A DNA stretch of 64,000 nucleotides, taken from NCBI GenBank assembly GCA_033675265.1, contig JAUJYZ010000851.1:1-64000 (forward strand). The letters run 5' to 3'. Below the pieces are notes generated by a model. That model was not told the DNA's origin. It saw only the letters and a list, made by a program, of their open reading frames with translations, and ran no database searches. Positions within the stretch are counted from its first letter, which is position 1. Every line of letters begins with the position of its first letter. This document shows positions 49,107-60,559 of the stretch, piece after piece. A program made the translations under genes and the position numbers. The DNA comes from Actinostola sp. cb2023 (Eukaryota; Cnidaria; Anthozoa; Actiniaria; Actinostolidae).

Positions 49107-52100
49107 TCAGTAAAGACCATCGCCATACTCCAAGCCCATCATTGACAAGACCATGGAGTGGGCATAGCTATCGCTGTCTGTCTCTCCAGCGATTATCTTC
49201 AGTTTTGGACGCCTGCGTCTAAGCCTGTAGACAATGTCATGCAAGATTTCACTCTGGTCTGTCACACAGAGCTGCTTCAGGCTTGGTAGGGCATTGTCGT
49301 CAAACAACATCTTCAACGACTTGTCGGTCAGTTTTCCACTAATCTTGTCATTGCCAGACACATCTAGCTCCTCTAAACGACAACATTTACTGATTATGTC
49401 ACACATGGCCTTGTCAGTTACACCAGTCGTAGACTCCAGTTTAAGCTTACGAAGGTTGGGGCAGTTGTCGGCAAGGTGTTGGATGGATTTATCAGTAAGG
49501 TGTGAGCCACACCCGGAGTCGCTGGATCCCAGGGAGAGCACCACCAACTGATCACCCCACAGATCTACTACTTTAATGAGATCAGGATCCATGACAGAGA
49601 AGTAACCATCAAAACCAACACGGGAAATCTGAAAGGTAGGACATTACGGTTATGAATGTGGGCAGATATGAATGAATAATGAACAAATAAATGGTCAGAT
49701 CAATCATAAGGTCAATGAATAAATGAACAAATTTGTAACTGAATGAAGAGAAGAAGAATGACACACATTTAACGAAAGATAACTGAAGGAATGAATGGAT
49801 AACTAAATGAATGGATGGATAACTAAATGAATGGATGGATAACTAAATGAATGAATGGATGGATAACTGAATGAATGGATGGATAACTGAATGAATGAAT
49901 GGATAACTAAATGAATGAATGGATGGATAACTGAATGAATGGATGGATAACTGAATGAATGGATGGATAACTGAATGAATGGATGGATAACTGAATGAAT
50001 GGATGGATAACTGAATGAATGGATGGATAACTGAATGAATGGATGGATAACTGAATGAATGGATGGATGGATAACTGAAGGAATGGATGGATGGATAACT
50101 GAATGAATGGATGGATAACTGAATGAATGGATGGATAACTAAATGAATGGATGGATAACTGAATGAATGGATGGATAACTGAATGGATGGATAACTGAAT
50201 GAATGGATGGATAACTGAATGAATGGATGGATACCTGAATGAATGAATGGATAACTGAATGAATGGATGGATAGCTGAATGAATGGATGGATAACTGAAT
50301 GAATGGATGGATGGATAACTGAACAAATGAATGGATGGATAACTGAACAAATGAATGGATGGATAACTGAATGAATGGATGGATAACTGAACAAATGAAT
50401 GGATGGATAACTGAATGAATGGATGGATAACTGAATGAATGGATGGATAACTGAATGAATGGATGGATAACTGAACAAATGAATGGATAACTAAATGAAT
50501 GGATGGATAACTGAATGAATGGATGGAAAACTGAATGGATGGATGGATAACTGAATGAATGGATGGATAACTGAATGAATGGATGGATACCTGAATGAAT
50601 GAATGGATAACTGAATGAATGGATGGATAGCTGAATGAATGGATGGATAACTGAATGAATGGATGGATGGCTAACTGAACAAATGAATGGATGGATAACT
50701 GAACAAATGAATAGATGGATAACTGAACGAATGGATGGATGGATAACTGAACAAATGAATGGATGGATAATTGAACGAATGGATGGATGGATAACTGAAC
50801 AAATGAATGGATAATTGAACGAATGGATGGATGGATAACTGAACAAATGAATGGATGAATAACTGAATGGATGGATAACCGAACGAATGAATGGATGAAT
50901 AACTGAATGAATGGATGGATGGATAACTGAACGGACGAATGGATGGATAACTGAACGAATGAATGGATGGATAACTGAACAAATGAATAGATGGATAACC
51001 GAACGAATGAATGGATGGATAACTGAACGAATGAATGGATGGATAACTGAACAAATGAATAGATGGATAACCGAACGAATGAATGGATGGATAACTGAAC
51101 GAATGAATGGATGAATAACTGAATGAATGGATGGATGGATAACTGAACGAATGGATGGATGGATAACTGAACAAATGAATGGATGAATAACTGAATGAAT
51201 GGATGGATGGATAACCGAACGAATGAATGGATGAATAACTGAATGAATGGATGGATGGATAACTGAACGAATGAATGGATGGATAACTGAACGAATGAAT
51301 GGATGGATAACTGAAGAAATGAATGCATGGATAACTGAACAAATGAATGGATGGATAACTGAACAAATGAATGGATGGATATTAACTGAACGAATGGATG
51401 GATAACTGAACAAATGAATGGATGGATAATTGAAATGAATGGATGGATGGATAATGAACGAGTGAATAAGAGCCAACACCAATTCACTACTTCCACATCA
51501 CCCATAATACACTTTGTTTGCCCCCCAAGTTTTGCATAAACTATTGTTTTGAATGTCTCTTGGGAAGACTGCATGTTTCCAAGAGAAACTGTAAACAATA
51601 GTTTATGCAAAATGTGACCAAACAAAGTGATGTGAAAGTAGTGAATGAGCAGTCAATTCTTTAAAATTTTACTTGTTTATTGTTGGAACTTGTAAACTCC
51701 TCAAACTTCTGCTTGTTTGTGAAGTAAACGCTTGGCTCAATATTGTGGAACTTAAGGCTTGACTGGTATTGTGGTGGTATGTAGACATCCAAAGGGTCTT
51801 CATGTGCATAGCATGCTTTCCCACTATTCCTACAGCATCTACCACACATCATGTTGTCACAGTCTTTCTTGTTTTGGTTGGAGCAAGCTTTACCATGACA
51901 TTTTCTTGCAGATTTGTTCTGGTGCTTTTGGGTTTCTTCTGTGAGTAGTTTGGTCTCTTGTTTGGAATTGTCCTGGGTTGTCTGGTGGGAGTTTAGTTTT
52001 CTTGGTGTTGCAATCTTTAAAGGCTCTTTTACTCCAAATGTGTCACCTTGAAATTAATAATAATTTAATAATAATAATATAATGTTTGTACATGTATTCT

Positions 52101-55100
52101 ATCAAAGCTATTTTAGGCTTTTAGTTAATACACAACCCCACCAGCTTATAGTGCACGATCCCACCAACTCTGCTGATTATTATTTATTGTGCTTAAAGAA
52201 AGTTATTCATTCATTCATCGCTTTTATGTCAAAATAAAGTTATTGTATCGTAACATTGATCATTGTACTATTATATAATCACCATAAGTCTACATCTACA
52301 AGTTTAATTCAAAAAGGTTTCCCATAACGTGAATGGATGGTCAGCTGCGGTGCACACAGCATAAACAAAGTACAAATAAATAACTCATCAAATAATATAA
52401 GTGTTACGTGTTTCAATAAAGTATTGTATTGTATTGTATAAACAGCAATGATTTAACAGTCCTAGCTAGCTAAACCTGTACCATCATAATCACTGTATCA
52501 TCATCATGATCAATCACCATGATCATTACCATGCATCATCATATTATTATCATGATCATCATTCTCATCAACTATTGTCAAATCATGATGATGATCATCA
52601 ACAACAACAATTAATAATAATAATAATAATAACTTTATGACAGTGTCAATGTATTAGCTTTTTACAAACCAATTGGGGATACTAGAGAAAAATATGAATC
52701 ACATTATTATCATTGTCACCACCACTATATACTGTCATCATTCTCATCCTATCATCACCACCACTGCTACTGTCATAGACTTACCCAGTTCAGCCAGCAG
52801 TTCTGGTTTCCAAAGAGAATCAGTAGCTTTTTTGAAGAATTTCACTTTGTCTTCATCACTCCACTCAAGCTTTCTCTGCAAACCAGCAAATATAATGAAT
52901 GCCACCCCTTCGTCAGCTGCAACTGGACACTCACACTCAATAGTCGTACATCTGCAATCAAAGGAATCCTTCTCTCCTGTTGCAATAAGGTAATCATGAA
53001 CAAGTTGGCCAAGTTTCTCTGCATCTTTGGTTTCCTTCCCTGTGCTGTGGAAGAACTCTATAGCGTCGATATTAAATCCATTCTCCTCAATCTGCTGGAA
53101 CAAGTCACCTACAGCTTTAGTTCCCCATTTGGTGGAGTCTTTCTTCTCTGCTTCTAGCATAGTAAATGCAATGTGTTTCTCCAGGGAATGAACTCTATTT
53201 GGTGAATTGCACACTGTCAGGATAAGGGCCGTGAGGTCGACACCGCACTTCTCCACCATCATCATGAACAGCGACGCTACGGCTTGAGAACCTGGTTTCC
53301 AAAGTCGCAGAGTGTCACCAAGCACCTTGCTTGTGATGAAGTCATATTCATCGTACTCCTTTATATCAAGATCTACAAGTGTAGTGGTTAACTTAAAGAT
53401 GTCGTCGGGACTCCAGTCTTTGATGCTGTATACTTTAAGGGTGTCTGAAAACTCTTGCAGACGGTCATTCTTTTCTTCAAAATCAAAGGACTCAGCTTCC
53501 TCATCGCTTGAATTCTCAGTGTTGTCTTTATTATCTGGCAAAATAAATATTTAATATACTGTATGACTTCTTGGGTATACGGTTCCTGGGTGAACATGTA
53601 CATGTAACTATCTGGTTGAAAATTATTTACTAGAACTGCATGATCACCTGAATTTATATGGGGTGGAGGACAAGGGGTGATAAATGGCTTGTGTTGGTAA
53701 GAAGGTTGTGTGCACCTGCACAGCCCCTCCTCCCCTCTCTCTTAAAGAGAAATTGCCAAGGGAGGGGATCTAGGCTTGGGAGGGGTTAGAACTGAGTAGT
53801 CTGAGTAGTACAGTTGAGCAGAAACAACTAGAGTTTCTGGTTTCTCAATATTAAAGTATTTTTGAGGCACACTGGAGACTAACCCTTCTTTAATTCAAAC
53901 TTCTGCCACATTTCCAGAACCTTTTCAAGAGAAATGTCTTCCTTTTCCTTCTCATCGTCGCTGTCTTGTTGTTTGTCTCCGTGTCCAGGGGTCGGTGCTC
54001 CAGCAATAGCTGCAGCAAGCAGTAGATTCATGTTGGGATTGATAGAACACATCAAACCAGAACCTGTGTGAAAACACGGTTGAAAAGGTGTCATTCCACA
54101 TGAAATATTTTCCTTTTGGAAGGTTATAGGTCATTCAGAACTTTGTTCATCACAAATAAATGTTCTCAGTATTTATGCTTATAAAATATATAAAAAAATA
54201 TTTTAAAAAATATTTTAAAATACTCGGTGATTTCAAAAAGCAAGACAGAATAGCACAAGGCTGTCACTAGGTGCTGGGGCAGGGATTTTCTCTGGCTACT
54301 ATGAGCCCCAATCACTTCAAAATTTTATATATTTTAGCAAATTTCCATCTCTTCAAAAATTAGTGCCACACCCCTGATGATGCCAATCATGCAACTTGAT
54401 ACATATAAAGTTCTCCATATTTACCTATAATGGCAGCAATAGGACTCATATCAAGCCTGTCAGAAATATTACATCAAGTTAGAAACCATGTACATTAATG
54501 TCCTATAGTAATTTTAATAGTTCAGACTTCTATTATGTACTTACATGTCTTCCTCTTCTGGGTGTCTGTACCAGCAGTCAAGCCCAAAATGACACCTGTC
54601 CTCCATATAATACCTGCAGATCTGTAGAAAGAGAAACTGAACTACCTCATTATTGCTCATAGGATGGTATTGAGGGAATATGGGTGGGGAGGGTAATGTG
54701 GCTGACTACTGCACACTATACTGCAATCCTCACTACATACTTACTGGAATCTCGTCACGGTCGTGAGAGTATTTGCAGTCGTTTCCTGAACGGCAATCAC
54801 CTTTCGCGAAATACCTAATACACACGAACAAAGTATATATAAGCTTACATAGTAAGAGTAGAATTAAGTTGTACAGTTGAAGTTTGAGTATGTTCAGGTG
54901 TAAGGATACATGGTTCTTGCCTTACCTACAGTATCCATTTCGCTTCCTGTGAAGAAGATATATAGAAGACATAGTTACGATATAAATTAGGTTGTGCATT
55001 TGACATGCATGCATTCTAGAAATGTAAGAACATACGATTCCGACTGCCCTCGAACAGCATGTGGACGACAATCTTAGCAAATCAAATAGCATAATAATGC

Positions 55101-55389
55101 ATGCATGCCTAATCAAGAAAGATGCTACGAACTTTAGCCACGAGCCTCTAGATATTCAATCAATCTTTATGAGCCAACCATGATCAAAATACTTTCAAAT
55201 TGAACTTCGCCCGACTTCATCGACAGCCAACAAACAAACACGGCCGTAAAAACGCGCTAAATTGCTCAAATTCTTCAATAAAACTAATACGGCTATTGGA
55301 ATTCCATTCTTTCATTATCGTTCTAGTTTTAGTTCATCAAGGCCAAGAGGTTCAAATAAATACCTTTCACGCTCTGAGAAAGACGCCAT
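49107..55389 (-). CDS. Protein with two CCCH zinc fingers and leucine-rich repeats
   Basis: Nine minus-strand exons: 55364-55389, 54926-54946, 54745-54814, 54545-54621, 54425-54456, 53884-54063, 52785-53534, 51673-52046 and 49107-49628; 683 residues, with phases consistent throughout. Start [15 protein letters not shown] leads into two C-x7-C-x5-C-x3-H fingers ([19 protein letters not shown] and [19 protein letters not shown]), similar to makorin-type fingers but with no RING seen. Then come an acidic stretch ([14 protein letters not shown]), a ~250-residue helical region ([15 protein letters not shown]), a Cys-rich patch ([15 protein letters not shown]), and AMN1-like LRRs ([20 protein letters not shown]). 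CCCH fingers usually bind RNA; the job of this combination is unknown to me. If the last intron is retained the protein stops at 51661 (513 residues). The join of exon 8 to exon 9 rests on a GTAAAA donor in phase 0, so the LRR exon could belong to a separate gene. Confidence 0.75.
49793..51470 (-). repeat. 1.7-kb minisatellite of 20-24-bp units in the CCCH-LRR gene
   Basis: About eighty units of GGATAACTGAATGAATGGAT. The right half is enriched in 24-bp variants with GAACAAATGAATGG or GAACGAATGG. All minus-strand frames are open for hundreds of codons ([16 protein letters not shown]), purely from composition. It lies in the predicted last intron. The reverse orientation of the same unit is at 46225-46565. 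Confidence 0.95.
51483..51647. mobile_element. Palindromic element (~165 bp)
   Basis: TTCACTACTTCCACATCACC is matched by TGATGTGAAAGTAGTGAAT, and GCATAAACTATTGTTT pairs with AAACAATAGTTTATGC. It separates the minisatellite from exon 8. Confidence 0.82.
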
Positions 55390-55542
55390 GTTGAACCGTT
55401 TGTTATCAGTTCAAATCTCCCGCGCTAAGAATATTCCCGCGAAATCAAGACCTTATATAGTAATGGCGTACCACGTGATTCAATGATCTTGAGCCAGCAA
55501 TCAACATTACTAGCGGATCTTCAAATATAATTATATTCCAAG
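55390..55542. promoter_or_regulatory. Probable bidirectional promoter
   Basis: Only 153 bp separate the start codons of the minus-strand CCCH-LRR gene and plus-strand ALKBH7. The gap has an E2F-like palindrome TTCCCGCGAAA (55434-55444) and an E-box CACGTG (55472-55477). Regulation by these sites is inference from consensus only. Confidence 0.55.
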
Positions 55543-58500
55543 ATGGCTGCCAAGTTGTTCTCCAGAAATGTTGTTTTTCTTTCTTATGCTCGTAAATTTG
55601 CTATTTGGAAAAGTGCAAAGAAGCTTTCGACAACAGAGTCTAATGCTAAACCAGATCTGCTCGCCAAGGTGTCATTTTTAACGAATGATTGTACCATCGA
55701 GGAGTTAGAAATTGTGCAAGATTTGGTGGTTGGAAATCTTGAAGTTCACGAGAATTTTATCAGCGAAGAGGAAGAGAATCGACTATTGAGAGAAGTTGAG
55801 CCTTATTTGACAAGACAGAGCTATCAGTATGATCACTGGGACGGGGTAAGTGAATTTATAAATGGAACTTTTTAGTTGCAAAATAATCATGATGACTGGC
55901 ATCACTCAGATCATCATCATTCATGTATCTAGTAAATAGGGGACTTGCACTAAAGCCCCGGTCAAACGTGAATGCAAGTCCATGCAAGTTTTGCCTTGCA
56001 TTTGATGTTTGACCGCTAACTTGCAGGGACTTGCATATAATCGCATTGACTTTATTGCAGCAAGTTTGAACATGCTCAAATTTGATTGCAAGTCTGCGCA
56101 AGTCGCTGCAAGTTTTTCATCGTTTGACCGGCAAATGCAAGTCTCTTTGCAAGTCAGCTGACCAAATAAGCCAATAAATGTTGCCATTACGCATGCAGTT
56201 TGGCATGGAACTAGTCGTCTGCACTTGCGTATACTGTCTTGCATCTACCATTTGACCGGCTTCGTGCAAGTTACCGCAAGTCAAAACTTGCATGGACTTG
56301 CATTCACGTTTGACCTGGGCTTAAGAGGTCACATAACCCCACTTCCATTAAATCAATCAGCAGTGTCAAAATGAACTCCAGAAATGAAAAGAGCAAAAGG
56401 CGAATTTTCAGCTCACAATATTAGGCACTTTTTACTAATCGAGCTGTTCGTTTCATTTCTGGAGCTCATTTTGACACTGCTGTTTGATTTAAAGGGGTTG
56501 GGGTCACGTGACCTCTTAGTGCAAGTCCCCTATTGACATTAGGTCTGTATGTTTTTGGTAGGCTATTCATGGGTACAGAGAAACAGAAAAGTCAAGATGG
56601 ACAGATGATAGTCTAAGAATATTCAAAAGAATGAGAGACACTGCTTTTAGACCAAAAACTAAGCTGTTATCCAGTGTTCATGTGTTGGACCTTGCCAAGA
56701 ATGGGTAAGTGAAGAAGTAATACAAATTATTATTAAGTACCGTATTCACCGGCGTATAAGCCGCACTCGCAGATAAGCCACACCCCGAGTTTGGCAATGC
56801 AAATTTTGGAAAAAATGATTTTTATTCGGGCACTTCTGGAGGAACCCCTAGTTATAAAATGGGCATTTTTTTTTTTTGTTGGTCACAAACGGGTCAAATA
56901 GTTTCCGAGCGTGTATCGAATTAAATCCGAAGTATTATTGCTCGGGCCAAAGGGCCCCGAGCTGCGCAGTCTCGTGCAGTTCACATCATACAACGAGCAC
57001 TTATCGGGATATGTTCGTATTACATATAAATTGGAACGATACAGAGAAGATTAGCAAGTTGTGAAGCGCTGGAAGAATGGTGATCTTTCCCACCAACTTA
57101 CGGTATCAGTTCTAAAATCTAAGGTTCATTAACGTGCACGTGAGAATGTTATTTTTTAGACACTTGATTGACACATGTTGTGTTAGCACGTGAACCAACC
57201 CGCTCATCAATGAAAAACACTTTAGCAAACCGTTTACCGTTAGCACAATTTAGCTAAACCGTTAAACTGTCTGAAAAGGTGTTAGCACCCGTTAATTTGC
57301 CTGTTTAACGTCTAACCAATGGCCAATGCTTTTAGGAGTAACTAATAGTAATAAACACACGAATGATACTTTTATGTTAAATTTATGTAAATTTCTGGTA
57401 CCAATTCCCGATGTTCTCGCAGATAAGCCGCACCTCCAAATTTGGATCGCGATTTTTGGAATAAAAGTGCGGCTTATACGCCGGTGAATACGGTACTTAT
57501 AAAATATAATATCACAGCAAAAACCTTATAAAGTACATTCAGAAATCTCTGTGATCTGATTGGCCGTTACCTGTGTTTGCATTGTAACGAGAGGGATTCG
57601 TGGTAACTGTAGTTCGTTTAATCAGACAAAAGGCCTACAAATCATGGAAAATAATACAAAGATGAAGTGTAAGTTTACAATGCGGCTCACTCTGAGACCG
57701 AAAGACTTGTTGCCTAACTGAAGGAGTCGAGAGATTGTATGCCAAAATCATAAAATATACTTAAATAATGAAAGAAAAACTACTCTGGTTGAATAATTGC
57801 ACTATTGTGAAAGTCTTACCCTGACAGGCTCAAACAGATGGTTTGTTTGGTGGTAATTGCTTAACGATTTCGATGACAAAACAACGCTTTAACTAGAACA
57901 TAAAGGAATTCACATGGCGGTCGTTTCAGTGCGCATGTTCGTTGAAAACACAGGAAGCCCGCGTAGGAACACAGGAAGCCCGCGCTGAGGGTACTGACTG
58001 CACACCTCACAGCATCAAACTATGCAAACATGGCAATGACGTACGCCACAGTTGTATTTATCTTATAAAAGAAATATAAAACGTTTTCTGTGTTTGCATA
58101 GTCTGAAACAAACACTCAGGGGTTTGGGAGAAGTCTCGAGCTCTGAGTAAAATCTTGCCTGTGGAATAGTTTTACACATCAGCTCTCGACTTCTCCCAAA
58201 CTCCCCCTCATGTTTGCATCAGGCTGTGCAAACACGGAAAACATTTAAATAAAGCAATATTGCTTGGTGTTTATCAGCTGTTAAACATCCTTGAATCTCA
58301 TTATTTACTTTTTTGTACCTTTCTTGAGGGGCAAACACTGCCCCCATGTGCTGCCAAGCAGAGAGTATTCTATTGAAAAGGTGCAATTTAGCTGATAAAA
58401 ATTCCTCATGAGACTGGAAATGATGTCTATTGACATCAAGCAATTCAGAGGCTTCTAATTTGAGATTCCACTGTACCATTAATGACATGGACTTCTATTA

Positions 58501-60528
58501 AACTGACATTATTATGATTATTATAGATACATCAAACCACACATTGACAGTGTAAAAGTGAGTAAAGCTTTGTGTATTTATGAAGTAGTGTTCTTACTAT
58601 ATTGTAGCCTCCTTCTCAGCAACTCCATTCAGCCTCCCTGTCGCTTGGGGAGAGGAGATTGGGAAGAAGGCAATTAGAGCCAAAGGGGGGAGGGGGAGAG
58701 GAATACATAATAATAAATAATGTATTTATATAGCGTAAATTCCATTAACGTCCAAATACGCTTCACAAATAACAAGCCAAATAAAAATAAATGCCTAATA
58801 TAGAGACCCTGACAAAGGTCATAACTCATTGTAGACCCTTCTCTTCCCTCTGTTGCCATAGGATACCCATTTACTAGAGTCTAGTCACGAACAGCATCAT
58901 CTGCAGGCTACCAGTACATAATTTATTAGTAATTGGTTCTTATAATCTTAAGACTTATGGTTACAGAGCTTTCTCGATATGTGCACCATTTACTAGCGTC
59001 TAGTCACGAACAGCATCATCTGCAGGCTACCAGTACACAATTTATTAGTAATTGGTTCTTATAATCTTAAGACTTATGGTTACAGAGCTTTCTCGATATG
59101 TGCACCAGTCATATGGAATTCACTACCACTTCATATAAGAAATAGCGCTTCTGTAGAGGTTTTTAAGAAGGACCTTAAAACTTATTTATTTAGATTATCT
59201 TATTTTAGTTAGTTAGTTATTTTTTAGGTTATATAATATTTTATTTTATCTTATGTTATGTTTTATTTTGTAAATATTAATAGGAATATAGTATTATACA
59301 TTTTTATCATTGTAATTATAATCTAGATAGCGCTTTGAGCACTAGGAAAAGCGCTTTATAAATATTAAAGTATTATTATTATAATAGATGGACTAGTCAC
59401 GGCGGGTCAGTAAAGGCCCAAAATGTCTTCTTGGAATAACTTCTACAGTTTTCATCCAATCAAAATGAACCTTCAGGCAATATGACAGTACATGTGAAGC
59501 TAACAAATCGTATGAGGTTTTTTTTCTTGATTTTTATGTTTTTTGGCGTGAAAATGACGTCATGAACATGCCAAACAAAATTGAAATTCACAAATTGACA
59601 AAATGGCGGATTTTCAATTTTCAAAAATTAATATCTTTGGATTGAATAGCGATATCTGAGAACTGTTTTAGTTACAACTTTAGTTTAACATGTTCTTTCG
59701 AATGTAATATTCAAAATAGTGAATTTGTGAATTTCAATTTTTTTGGCATGTTCATGACGTCATTTTCCCGCCAAAAAACATAAAAATCAAGGTGAAAAAA
59801 TCATACGATTTGTTAGCTTCACATGTACTGACATATTGCCTGAAGGTTCATTTTGATTGGATGAAAACTGCAGAAGTTATTCCAAGAAAAGACATTTTGG
59901 GCCTTTACTGACCCGCCGTGACTAGTCCATCTATTATGTACTGGTAGCCTGCAGATGATGCTGTTCTTATAAAGTAATATTTATTTGGCAGGGAATTATT
60001 TCAAAACTAGACGCTCTACTAGCGTGAACTTGGGCTTCTTAATAAAGCTGTTTTGATAGATTTTAAATGTGAAACCTAATAGCTTGTATCATCATACAGA
60101 AGTAGTTTTAGCCTACATGTATTACTTGCAGAATTTAAGTCACTCGTTGTGTGACTCAGTAGAGCATGCATACGTAATTAGCTTCAACACTCACACTCCT
60201 AGCTGACAGCTGCATGGCGAAGCACATTTCGATTACCTTGCAAGAAACGATTTCACAAACTCAATAAAATTACGATCGAGTTCTTACTAAGCCACAGACA
60301 TCTGTTAGAAATACACTTTCAGACAGAATTGCAAGGCCAAAAAGTATTCTCTAGGATATTTGCATATTTACTAAGCAGTATTAATGAACGACTCGACTGG
60401 CTCGAGCAAGGGAGCACGGCAAAATCCTTTTTGAATGCGGCTGGTGATTTGATTTATCGTTACGTACATGTACGTCTGCCATCTTGAATTTCGTTGATAA
60501 GCTGCTGACCACAACTTCTGTATACTCA

Positions 60529-60559
<31 letters not shown>

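Noticed and set aside
49907..51625. 572-codon open frame on the minus strand
   Set aside because: It is a reading of the 20-24-bp minisatellite ([12 protein letters not shown] repeats); all three frames of that strand are open, and there is no domain or codon signature of a gene.
57021..57072. Functional U6 snRNA gene
   Set aside because: Only the ACAGAGA-region core is present, the 5' stem and most of the 3' half are missing, and no upstream TATA/PSE arrangement is seen.
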